A stretch of DNA of 64,000 nucleotides from NCBI RefSeq assembly GCF_900106955.1, contig NZ_FNNI01000005.1, positions 124,001-188,000 on the forward strand. The letters are read 5' to 3'. A model generated the notes under the pieces. That model ran no database searches. It had not been told where the DNA came from and was given only the letters and a program-made list of their open reading frames with translations. Both the position numbers and the translations under genes were made by a program. Below are positions 56,767-64,000 of this stretch, in pieces; position 1 is the stretch's first letter, and every line of letters starts with the position of its first letter. This DNA comes from Aidingimonas halophila. Lineage in GTDB: Bacteria; Pseudomonadota; Gammaproteobacteria; Pseudomonadales; Halomonadaceae.

Positions 56767-56842
56767 GGTGGATGTAGCTCAGTGGTAGAGCCCCGGATTG
56801 TGGCTCCGGTGGTCGTGGGTTCGATCCCCATCATCCACCCCA
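56767..56842 (+). tRNA. tRNA-His(GTG), copy 2
   Basis: 76 bases, identical to copy 1 and 154 bases downstream of it. Encoded G-1, GTG anticodon at 56800-56802, and CCA. The intervening 78 bases contain no other tRNA. Confidence 0.96.
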
Positions 56843-56900
56843 TCTCCTTCCTGGCCTGATTTCCGACTATTCCTTTTCTGCGTTACCATGGCATCGTCAT

Positions 56901-56922
56901 GAGCCATGCTTGAGGCTCTTTT
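56901..56922 (+). terminator. Weak candidate terminator after the tRNA operon
   Basis: A 5-bp stem (GAGCC/GGCTC) with an eight-base loop followed by TTTT, 59 bases after the last tRNA. The stem is short, so some read-through into tig is likely. Confidence 0.4.
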
Positions 56923-56956
56923 ACGCCATGTCGGGTGTAAAAATCGGTATTGGATG

Positions 56957-56984
56957 GTTGTAATGCCACCATTCACGCCCCCAT
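56957..56984 (+). promoter_or_regulatory. Possible sigma-32-like promoter upstream of tig
   Basis: GTTGTAA, 15 bases, CCCCAT, compared with the sigma-32 pattern CTTGAAA-N13-15-CCCCAT. The -10 part is exact, the -35 part is weak. It lies about 108 bases before tig. Confidence 0.35.
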
Positions 56985-57092
56985 ATAGTTACCATGGCGC
57001 TTGCCAGCGCAGTGTAGGGTTCTTAAAATTACCCCTTTGATCTTCTTTTCAACGCATTCACTGGAACGCCTCCAGTCGGTAGAGGACTATTC

Positions 57093-58454
57093 ATGCAAGT
57101 TTCCGTCGAAACGACCTCCCAGATCGAACGTCGCGTCAAGGTTCAAGTGCCCGCGAGCGAGGTGGATCAGGCCGTCGCGTCTCGTCTCAAGGACACCGCG
57201 AAGAACGTTCGTCTCAATGGTTTTCGTCAGGGCAAGGTGCCCATGTCGGTGATCCGTCAACGTTACGGGCGTGGTGTTCGCAACGAAGTCGTCAGTGAAA
57301 TGATGCGTGAGCGGTATGTCCAGGCGATTACCCAGGAGAGCCTCAATCCAGCAGGGTACCCGCAAATCGAGCCGACGGTTGACGAGGAAGGTAAAGATCT
57401 CGAGTTCGTGGCGACACTGGAGATTTACCCACAAGTTGAGTTGAATGGTGTCGAGGGCGCCGAAGTCGAGCGGCCGGTTGTCGATATCTCCGATGCTGAT
57501 GTCGATGAGATGATCGAGACGCTTCGCAAGCAGCACGCGACATGGGAAGAGGTCGATCGTGAAGCTGCCGAGGGCGATCAGGTCACCATCGACTTCCAGG
57601 GATATATCGATGGTGAGCCCTTCGACGGCGGTAAAGCTGACAACCATGAACTGGTACTGGGGTCGGGTAGCTTCATACCCGGTTTCGAAGAACAGCTCGT
57701 TGGTGCCAAGCCCGGGGAAGACAAGACGCTCAATGTAACCTTCCCGACGGATTACCAAGCCGAGCAATTGGCTGGCAAAGAGGCAACCTTCGAAGTCACG
57801 ATTCATAAGGTCAGCACTCAGCAGTTGCCTGAAATCGACGCCGAGTTTTTCGAGAAGTTTGGCGTGGAAGATGGCAGTGAGGAGACGTTTCGTGCTGAAG
57901 TTCTGAAGAATATGCAGCGCGAGGCCGATAAGGCAATTGACAATCGTGTCAAGCAGCAGGTGCTGGAAGCCTTGAAAAAGGCCAATGATATTGCTGTGCC
58001 TCAGTCTCTCATCGATCAGGAAACCGATGGGCTCAAGCGACAGGCAGCTCAGCAATTCGGCTTGGGGGAAGATTTCGATGTCTCCCAATTGCCGAATGAA
58101 CTTTTCAGCGAGCAGGCCAAAAGCCGGGTACAGGTTGGTTTGCTGCTGGCAGAAGTCATCAAGGTCAACGAGATCGATGCCAGCGATGACGAGATTCAGG
58201 CCAAGGTCGAGGAAGTTGCCCAGCAATACCAGGAGCCTGAGCAGGTCGTTGAGTATTATATGAACAACGAGCAGCTCAAGAATCAGATCAAATCGTCGAT
58301 CCTGGAAGACAAGGCTGTCGATAGGCTGTTGGAACAGGCCAGCGTCAAGGATGTCGAGATGTCATATCAGGAAGCGCTTCAGGCGGCACAGCAGCAGTCT
58401 GAAGACGATGACGCTGATGAAAACGAGGCGTCCGAGGACGAGACTCAAGCCTGA
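57093..58454 (+). CDS. tig: Trigger factor (ribosome-associated chaperone)
   Basis: 453 residues. The N-terminal ribosome-binding domain has the signature GFRQGK (43-48). A central FKBP-type peptidyl-prolyl isomerase domain (about 150-245: [19 protein letters not shown]) and a helical C-terminal chaperone domain follow, ending in an acidic tail ([16 protein letters not shown]). It binds nascent chains at the ribosome exit. GAGGA precedes the ATG. It heads tig-clpP-clpX-lon-hupB-ppiD, as in many gammaproteobacteria. Confidence 0.97.
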   Translation: MQVSVETTSQIERRVKVQVPASEVDQAVASRLKDTAKNVRLNGFRQGKVPMSVIRQRYGRGVRNEVVSEMMRERYVQAITQESLNPAGYPQIEPTVDEEGKDLEFVATLEIYPQVELNGVEGAEVERPVVDISDADVDEMIETLRKQHATWEEVDREAAEGDQVTIDFQGYIDGEPFDGGKADNHELVLGSGSFIPGFEEQLVGAKPGEDKTLNVTFPTDYQAEQLAGKEATFEVTIHKVSTQQLPEIDAEFFEKFGVEDGSEETFRAEVLKNMQREADKAIDNRVKQQVLEALKKANDIAVPQSLIDQETDGLKRQAAQQFGLGEDFDVSQLPNELFSEQAKSRVQVGLLLAEVIKVNEIDASDDEIQAKVEEVAQQYQEPEQVVEYYMNNEQLKNQIKSSILEDKAVDRLLEQASVKDVEMSYQEALQAAQQQSEDDDADENEASEDETQA

Positions 58455-58557
58455 TGGTGATCTGCCCCGGACATTTACCTGGCTTGCCAGGATCGGGTCG
58501 GGGGCCTATCGTCGTCAGTTATGCGAATACCCAAGCACGTTGAAGGACGTCACAGCG

Positions 58558-59178
58558 ATGAGCAGCGATTTCGATATTCAAAACGCGGGCGGCCTGGTGC
58601 CGATGGTGGTCGAGCAGAACGCACGCGGTGAGCGGGCCTATGATATTTATTCGCGCCTGCTGAAGGAGCGCGTCGTCTTCCTCGTTGGACCTGTCGAGGA
58701 CTACACCGCCAATCTGATTGTGGCGCAAATGTTGTATCTCGAGTCCGAAAACCCGGATAAGGATATTCATTTCTATATCAATTCGCCGGGTGGTGCGGTG
58801 ACGGCAGGCTTGTCCATCTATGACACCATGCAGTTCATCCAGCCGGACGTATCGACCGTCTGTATCGGGCAAGCGGCCAGTATGGGGGCGCTTCTGCTGA
58901 CTGGCGGCGCTGCCGGTAAGCGATACTGCCTGCCCAATTCACGTATGATGATTCATCAGCCATTGGGTGGTTATCAGGGGCAGGCATCAGATATCGAGAT
59001 CCATACCAAGGAGATTCTGAGCATCCGGCATCGCCTCAATACCATACTGGCGCACCATACCGGCCAGTCTATCGAAACGATTGCCACGGATACGGATCGT
59101 GATAATTTCATGACCGGTGAGCAGGCTGCCGAGTACGGCTTGATCGATGCCATGCTGGATAAGCGCCCGACATCCTGA
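58558..59178 (+). CDS. clpP: ATP-dependent Clp protease proteolytic subunit ClpP
   Basis: 206 residues. The catalytic triad is Ser109 (GQAASMGAL), His133 (MIHQPLGG) and Asp182 (DRDNF). A short propeptide before about Ala10-Leu13 is likely removed, as in E. coli. It forms tetradecamers that degrade substrates unfolded by ClpX. AAGGA lies 10 bases before the ATG at 58558; a longer frame begins inside tig and is rejected. Confidence 0.97.
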   Translation: MSSDFDIQNAGGLVPMVVEQNARGERAYDIYSRLLKERVVFLVGPVEDYTANLIVAQMLYLESENPDKDIHFYINSPGGAVTAGLSIYDTMQFIQPDVSTVCIGQAASMGALLLTGGAAGKRYCLPNSRMMIHQPLGGYQGQASDIEIHTKEILSIRHRLNTILAHHTGQSIETIATDTDRDNFMTGEQAAEYGLIDAMLDKRPTS

Positions 59179-59256
59179 TAGCGTGGATTGCAACGCATTA
59201 ATTACATGTATTTTCCAGTGAGCCCATGAGGCCGCTGCAAGTCGAGAGGTACGCGA

Positions 59257-60537
59257 ATGGCCGACGGCAAGGGCAAGGACGAGAGCGGCAAGCTACTGTA
59301 CTGCTCGTTCTGCGGCAAGAACCAGAACGAAGTTCGTAAACTGATTGCAGGCCCGTCCGTTTATATCTGCGATGAGTGTGTCGATCTTTGCAACGACATC
59401 ATTCGCGAGGAAGTGCTTGAAGCCGATTCCGAGGTCGAGGAAGAGCGGCTGCCGGCGCCAAGTGAACTGCGTCATACGCTCGATGACTATGTGATTGGGC
59501 AGGATCGTGCCAAAATGGTGCTGTCGGTTGCTGTTTACAATCACTACAAGCGTCTTCGCGCTGACACGAAGTCTGACGACGTCGAACTCGGCAAGTCGAA
59601 TATTCTTCTGATTGGACCGACAGGCAGTGGCAAGACGTTGCTTGCGGAAACGCTGGCTCGTCTGCTTAATGTGCCCTTCACCATTGCCGACGCTACCACT
59701 CTCACCGAAGCGGGCTATGTCGGTGAGGATGTCGAGAACATCATTCAGAAGTTGCTTCAGAAGTGTGATTACGATGTCGAGAAGGCCCAGAAGGGTATCG
59801 TCTACATCGATGAGATCGACAAGATATCCCGCAAGTCCGATAACCCGTCGATTACTCGCGATGTGTCGGGTGAGGGGGTTCAGCAAGCGCTGCTCAAGCT
59901 GATTGAGGGCACGACAGCGTCGATTCCACCTCAAGGCGGTCGCAAACACCCACAACAGGAATTTCTTCAGGTCGACACAGGAAATATCTTGTTTATCGTC
60001 GGCGGGGCATTTGCCGGGCTCGACAAAGTGATTAGAGACCGTGCCGAAAAAGGTGGTATCGGTTTCAATGCAACGGTCAAAAGCAAGGAAACCGAGAAAG
60101 GGGTCGGAGACGTCCTCATGGATGTCGAGCCCGAAGATCTGGTCAAATTCGGACTGATCCCGGAATTCGTCGGTCGTCTACCCGTCATCGCGACACTCAC
60201 CGAGTTGTCCGAGGATGCGCTGGTCCAGATTCTGACGGAACCCAAGAACTCACTGATCAAACAGTATGTCAAACTGTTCGAGATGGAAGGAGTGGAGTTG
60301 GATTTCCGGGAGGATGCGCTTCGCGCCGTTGCCGGCAAGGCCATGGCTCGCAAGACGGGAGCTCGTGGTTTGCGTTCCATTCTCGAAGGGGTTTTGCTGG
60401 ATACGATGTATAAGGTGCCTTCCCTGGAGGGTGTGGCCAAGGTGGTTATCGACGAATCGGTGATAGCAGGTGAAAGCGATCCGTTGCTGATTTATTCTCA
60501 GCACGAAGAGAACAAGGTGGCCGGCAAGGGCGGTTAA
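59257..60537 (+). CDS. clpX: ATP-dependent Clp unfoldase ClpX
   Basis: 426 residues. The N-terminal zinc domain uses Cys16, Cys19, Cys38 and Cys41. The AAA+ module has Walker A GPTGSGKT (120-127), Walker [11 protein letters not shown], and pore loop GYVGED. The IGF-type ClpP-docking loop is present in modified form ([14 protein letters not shown]). It unfolds tagged substrates for ClpP. A strong terminator follows the gene. Confidence 0.97.
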   Translation: MADGKGKDESGKLLYCSFCGKNQNEVRKLIAGPSVYICDECVDLCNDIIREEVLEADSEVEEERLPAPSELRHTLDDYVIGQDRAKMVLSVAVYNHYKRLRADTKSDDVELGKSNILLIGPTGSGKTLLAETLARLLNVPFTIADATTLTEAGYVGEDVENIIQKLLQKCDYDVEKAQKGIVYIDEIDKISRKSDNPSITRDVSGEGVQQALLKLIEGTTASIPPQGGRKHPQQEFLQVDTGNILFIVGGAFAGLDKVIRDRAEKGGIGFNATVKSKETEKGVGDVLMDVEPEDLVKFGLIPEFVGRLPVIATLTELSEDALVQILTEPKNSLIKQYVKLFEMEGVELDFREDALRAVAGKAMARKTGARGLRSILEGVLLDTMYKVPSLEGVAKVVIDESVIAGESDPLLIYSQHEENKVAGKGG

Positions 60538-60553
60538 GACGTGCTAATGAGTT

Positions 60554-60578
60554 AAGGGGCCGCCTTGCGGCCCCTTTT
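60554..60578 (+). terminator. Intrinsic terminator after clpX
   Basis: A 9-bp perfect stem (AAGGGGCCG/CGGCCCCTT), a five-base loop, then a T-tract that overlaps the stem end (TTTT). It lies 17 bases after the clpX stop and separates clpPX from lon. Confidence 0.88.
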
Positions 60579-60622
60579 ACATGATGGGCGGCGGATAAAC
60601 AGTGATGTTTGCGTTGTCACAC

Positions 60623-60649
60623 CTTGGAATTGCCTCTATTCATCCCCAT
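60623..60649 (+). promoter_or_regulatory. Sigma-32 (heat shock) promoter of lon
   Basis: CTTGGAA, 14 bases, CCCCATC. The E. coli sigma-32 pattern is CTTGAAA-N13-15-CCCCATNT; the -10 is exact and the -35 has one mismatch. It lies 39 bases before the lon ATG, downstream of the clpX terminator. Lon is a classic heat-shock gene. Confidence 0.75.
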
Positions 60650-60688
60650 CACCTGATTAAATATCTTTATCTTTGAGGTACGTCTGCG

Positions 60689-63097
60689 ATGCAGCAGCAC
60701 GACGCACAGACCATGAGTCTCCCCCTGTTACCGTTGCGCGATGTGGTCGTCTACCCGCAGATGGTAATTCCATTGTTTGTTGGCCGCGAGAAGTCCATTC
60801 AGGCACTTGAAGCGGCAATGGAAGCCGATAAACGCGTTCTTCTCGTAGCTCAACGCGAAGCGGGCCAGGATGATCCTGACAGTGCCGATTTGTTTTCGGT
60901 AGGAACCGTTGCCGAAATCATGCAGCTTCTGAAGCTACCTGATGGCACGGTCAAAGTGCTGATCGAAGGTGATTCCCGTGCGGATGTCGGCAAGATCAGT
61001 CTGGCCGAAGGTGGCTATACGCAAGCTGAAATCGTTCTGAGAGAAAGTGAGCCGCTGAGTTCCCGTGAGCAAGAGTCACTGGTACGTGTGTTGCTCAATC
61101 AGTTCGAGCAGTACGTCAAACTCTCCAAAAAGGTACCTAACGAGGTACTGAGTTCCTTATCAGGCATTGAAGATCCGAGTCGGCTAGTCGATACGATCTG
61201 TGCTCACTTGTCATTAAAGATCGACGACAAGCAGGAACTGCTGGAAATGGACCGTGTTCGTGACCGTATCGAACACCTGATGGCGCTCATTGAGTCCGAG
61301 ATTGATCTACTGCAGGTAGAGAAGCGTATTCGCTCGCGGGTCAAGGATCAGATGGAGAAGTCCCAGCGCGAGTATTATCTCAATGAGCAAATGAAAGCCA
61401 TCCAGAAGGAGATGGGTGAGCTCGAAAATGCACCGAACGAAGCCGATAAGTACGAACAGGCCATCAAGGATTCCGGTATGCCCAAGGAGGCTGCCGAAAA
61501 AGCCAACCAGGAGCTTGGCAAGCTGAAGATGATGGCGCCGACCTCGGCTGAGGCAACGGTAGTACGTTCCTACCTGGATTGGCTGATTTCCGTTCCCTGG
61601 AAAAAGCGTACACGCGTCAAGCATGATCTGGTCAGGGCAGCCAACGTTCTGGATGAAGACCATCACGGACTCGAGGAAGTCAAAGAGCGCATTCTTGAGT
61701 ATCTGGCTGTCCAGAAACGTGTCAAGAAGCTCAAAGGACCGGTGCTGTGCCTGGTGGGGCCGCCCGGGGTTGGTAAAACGTCACTGGGACAATCGATCGC
61801 CAGGGCGACTAACCGCAAGTACGTTCGTCTGGCATTGGGTGGCGTCCGCGACGAGTCGGAAATTCGTGGCCACCGCCGCACGTACATTGGTTCATTGCCG
61901 GGCAAGATCGTACAGCGGATGAGCAAGGCAGGCGTTAGAAACCCGCTGTTCCTGCTGGATGAGGTCGACAAGCTGGGAATGGATCATCGAGGTGATCCAT
62001 CGTCTGCGCTGTTGGAAGTTCTCGACCCGGAACAGAATGACAAGTTCAGCGATCACTACCTCGAGTTGGACTACGACCTGTCCGACACCATGTTCATCTG
62101 CACTGCCAACTCGATGAATATTCCTGAACCTCTGCTGGATCGTATGGAAATCATTCGATTGCCGGGGTATACGGAAGATGAAAAACTGGCGATCGCGCGC
62201 CGTTACCTGGTTCCCAAACAATTGAAGGCCAATGGGTTCAAGTCGGATGAGTTGACCTTTGGTGATGACGCGTTGTTGGAGCTCATTCGCTATTATACGC
62301 GTGAAGCGGGTGTGCGTGAGTTGGAGCGTCAAGTGGCCAAAGTTTGCCGGAAGGTCCTGCGCCAACGCCTCGAGGCGGAGAAGAAGGAAGGTGCTCAAGC
62401 GCCCCATGCCTTGGCAGCGAACGATATTGAAACGTATGCTGGTGTACGTCGCTACAGTTATGGGCTGGCGGATCAGCAAGATCAGGTTGGACGAGTTACC
62501 GGGCTGGCCTGGACCTCCGTCGGAGGCGAACTCTTGAATATCGAGTCCGTGGTCACGCCAGGTAAGGGACGCACGAATAAGACAGGCTCCTTGGGAGATG
62601 TCATGAAGGAGTCCGTGAGTGCCGCCCTGACGGTGGTGCGGGCTCGAGCTCTGCAGCTGGGCGTCGATCCGGAACGCTTCGAGAAAGAGGACCTGCATAT
62701 CCATGTGCCTGAGGGTGCGACACCCAAGGATGGTCCGAGTGCCGGGATTGCCATGGTGACAGCGATGGTTTCGGCCTATACTGAGCGCCCGGTTCGTTGC
62801 GATGTGGCGATGACAGGTGAAGTCAACCTCCGTGGCGAAGTCATGCCGATCGGTGGGCTAAAGGAGAAATTGCTGGCGGCCCGACGGGGTGGTATAAAGG
62901 TTGTGCTAATACCCGAGGAAAACCGGCGCGACCTCAAAGAGGTCCCGGACAATATCAAGGATGCGTTGGAGATAAGGCCAGTGCGCTGGATTGACGATGT
63001 TCTGGACGTGGCCTTGGCTGGGAATACTGAGATTGAAAACGATGAAAAACATCGAAATGATCCTGTCTCTTCCCATTCAGTGATTAGTACGCATTAG
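60689..63097 (+). CDS. lon: ATP-dependent protease Lon
   Basis: 802 residues. The N-terminal substrate domain starts LPLLPLRDVVVYPQMVIPLF. The AAA+ domain has P-loop GPPGVGKTS (about 355), and the protease domain carries the Ser684-Lys727 dyad (KDGPSAGIA and GGLKEKLLAA). It degrades damaged and regulatory proteins in the cytoplasm. An internal ATG at 60713 is an alternative start. The C-terminus has a short extra His/Ser tail (SSHSVISTH). Confidence 0.97.
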   Translation: MQQHDAQTMSLPLLPLRDVVVYPQMVIPLFVGREKSIQALEAAMEADKRVLLVAQREAGQDDPDSADLFSVGTVAEIMQLLKLPDGTVKVLIEGDSRADVGKISLAEGGYTQAEIVLRESEPLSSREQESLVRVLLNQFEQYVKLSKKVPNEVLSSLSGIEDPSRLVDTICAHLSLKIDDKQELLEMDRVRDRIEHLMALIESEIDLLQVEKRIRSRVKDQMEKSQREYYLNEQMKAIQKEMGELENAPNEADKYEQAIKDSGMPKEAAEKANQELGKLKMMAPTSAEATVVRSYLDWLISVPWKKRTRVKHDLVRAANVLDEDHHGLEEVKERILEYLAVQKRVKKLKGPVLCLVGPPGVGKTSLGQSIARATNRKYVRLALGGVRDESEIRGHRRTYIGSLPGKIVQRMSKAGVRNPLFLLDEVDKLGMDHRGDPSSALLEVLDPEQNDKFSDHYLELDYDLSDTMFICTANSMNIPEPLLDRMEIIRLPGYTEDEKLAIARRYLVPKQLKANGFKSDELTFGDDALLELIRYYTREAGVRELERQVAKVCRKVLRQRLEAEKKEGAQAPHALAANDIETYAGVRRYSYGLADQQDQVGRVTGLAWTSVGGELLNIESVVTPGKGRTNKTGSLGDVMKESVSAALTVVRARALQLGVDPERFEKEDLHIHVPEGATPKDGPSAGIAMVTAMVSAYTERPVRCDVAMTGEVNLRGEVMPIGGLKEKLLAARRGGIKVVLIPEENRRDLKEVPDNIKDALEIRPVRWIDDVLDVALAGNTEIENDEKHRNDPVSSHSVISTH

Positions 63098-63160
63098 TGA
63101 TAATTTTCCCAAGTGCCAGAAAGCAAAGCCTGACATGATGGGGTTGGCGAGAAAGGTTGC

Positions 63161-63189
63161 TTGACGTTGTTTCAAGGCATTGCTATAAA
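63161..63189 (+). promoter_or_regulatory. Sigma-70 promoter of hupB
   Basis: TTGACG, 17 bases, TATAAA: a near-consensus promoter in the 174-base lon-hupB gap, ending 82 bases before the hupB GTG. Confidence 0.8.
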
Positions 63190-63271
63190 ATGTCTCTTTA
63201 ATAGATAATGCAAGGTAGCCTGAGAAAGCGCCAATCAAGAGTCAAATTCCGTAACAGTCAAGGGGTGAAGT

Positions 63272-63544
63272 GTGAACAAATCCGAGCTGATCGAAGCGAT
63301 CGCCGCGTCTGCCGATATTCCTAAAGCTGCTGCCAGCCGTGCCTTGGATGCCATGGTTGATAGTGTGACGGACAGCTTGAAAAAAGGCGATTCAGTCTCT
63401 TTGGTAGGTTTCGGCACTTTCTCCGTCAAGGAGCGTGCGGCTCGCACGGGTCGTAATCCGCAAACGGGTGAAACCATCCAGATCAATGCTGCTAAAGTGC
63501 CGAGTTTCAAGGCAGGTAAAGCGCTCAAGGATTCGGTCAACTGA
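63272..63544 (+). CDS. hupB: DNA-binding protein HU-beta
   Basis: 90 residues, the exact length of HU-beta. [20 protein letters not shown] begins the helical body and RNPQTGETI is the DNA-intercalating beta-arm. It bends and constrains DNA in the nucleoid. Translation starts at a GTG with AAGGGG upstream. It has its own promoter and terminator, so it is expressed independently of lon. Confidence 0.97.
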   Translation: MNKSELIEAIAASADIPKAAASRALDAMVDSVTDSLKKGDSVSLVGFGTFSVKERAARTGRNPQTGETIQINAAKVPSFKAGKALKDSVN

Positions 63545-63579
63545 GAACCCGATAGTGTTCGACACTGTTGTTCGTATCC

Positions 63580-63608
63580 AGGCGCATCGCGTGAGCGGTG
63601 CGCCTTTT
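63580..63608 (+). terminator. Intrinsic terminator after hupB
   Basis: An 11-bp stem (AGGCGCATCGC/GCGGTGCGCCT, one G-T pair) with a GTGA tetraloop, followed by five T. It lies 36 bases after the hupB stop. Confidence 0.9.
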
Positions 63609-63669
63609 TGTTAGTCTGTTGAATTTTGCACTTGAGATTGATGTTAAGTGCGTAGTGTGAGGCCAGCAC

Positions 63670-64000
63670 ATGCTGCAACGTATCCGGGAAGGCTCCAGCA
63701 GTTGGGGTGTCAAGATCATTATTGGCGTTGTCGTCCTGGCTATGGCTCTGTTCGGAGCTGAATCCTTGCTTGGATTGTTTGGCGATGACGAGAACGAAAT
63801 CGCGGAAGTTAATGGCGAAAGCATTTCCCGCCAAGAACTGGACATGAATTTCCAGCGAGCGATGCAGAGTGGCCAGATCTCATCAGGAGAGGAAGACGAG
63901 GCACGGCAGGAAATTCTGGATGAGCTGATCACTACGACGCTGCTTACGCAATATGCTGAAGATGGCGGTGTGACCTTGTCCAAGCAACAGCTTGATGAGG
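63670..64000 (+). CDS. ppiD: Periplasmic folding factor PpiD, N-terminus only
   Basis: The first 110 residues, cut by the window edge. A short cytoplasmic start (MLQRIREGSSSWGVKI) precedes one transmembrane helix (about 14-33) and a SurA-like N-terminal chaperone region (IAEVNGESISRQELDMNFQR). The parvulin-type PPIase domain would follow. It is anchored in the inner membrane and assists folding of exported proteins. Position after hupB is the conserved order. Confidence 0.93.
   Translation, partial: MLQRIREGSSSWGVKIIIGVVVLAMALFGAESLLGLFGDDENEIAEVNGESISRQELDMNFQRAMQSGQISSGEEDEARQEILDELITTTLLTQYAEDGGVTLSKQQLDE

Noticed and set aside
56338-56842. tRNA cluster as an integration site of a genomic island
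   Set aside because: No integrase, no repeated tRNA 3' fragment nearby, and the downstream tig-clpPX-lon order is fully conserved core genome.
1-64000. CRISPR array, prophage, transposon, toxin-antitoxin or defence island
   Set aside because: Every stretch over about 300 bases is explained by core genes; no repeat-spacer pattern, transposase or integrase was seen.

Overview
The window reads as a chromosomal segment of a moderately halophilic gammaproteobacterium, most likely a member of the Halomonadaceae. The evidence is gene content and order that resemble Pseudomonas and Halomonas (lexA next to psrA near nagZ; tRNA-Pro/Arg/His followed by tig-clpP-clpX-lon-hupB-ppiD), strongly acidic extracellular flagellar proteins, and moderately high GC. 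It is core genome: I see no phage, transposase, CRISPR array, toxin-antitoxin pair or recognisable defence island.

Layout. 1-188 (-): N-terminus of an RNase J-like nuclease, cut by the window edge. 340-5510: purU, the lexA-dinB SOS operon, divergent psrA, an L,D-transpeptidase and nagZ. 5512-7324: an MscS-type channel and a purine phosphoribosyltransferase. 7343-11488: a LiuR-like regulator with a divergent 3-hydroxyisobutyryl-CoA hydrolase-type gene, then glutaryl-CoA dehydrogenase and a class III CoA-transferase. 11522-14920: divergent ppsR/ppsA. 14956-21070 (-): membrane glycerophosphodiesterase, rraA, a small outer-membrane barrel protein and acnB. 21411-26020: miaE and a 1298-residue BTAD/AAA/TPR regulator. 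26038-28512 (-): a translationally coupled queC-queE-queD-ykgJ operon for queuosine precursors. 28703-29113: an SRPBCC protein.

29137-55186 is a large flagellar locus: flgAMN (-), flgBCDEFGHIJKL (+), fliFGHIJKLMNOPQR (-), divergent fliE (+), and flaG (-), with a type I asparaginase between fliE and flaG. Four sites fit the sigma-28 (FliA) promoter pattern (TAAA/TCAA/TACA, 15 bases, G[CT]CGATA), upstream of flgM, flgK, flaG and fliL. They suggest hook-basal-body genes are made first and that flgM, hook-junction genes and flaG follow once FliA is released. Flagellin, filament cap, stator, flhAB and chemotaxis genes are not in the window.

55301-64000: folD, a tRNA operon (Pro, Arg, two identical His), then the protein-quality-control block tig, clpP, clpX, lon (with a good sigma-32-like promoter), hupB and the start of ppiD.

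I did not find a clearly novel system. The most useful leads are the palindrome cluster between lexA and psrA, the 32-bp inverted repeat upstream of acnB/miaE, the orphan multidomain regulator, the tandem-domain QueD, and the sigma-28/sigma-32 promoter assignments. All site calls are by eye against known consensus patterns.
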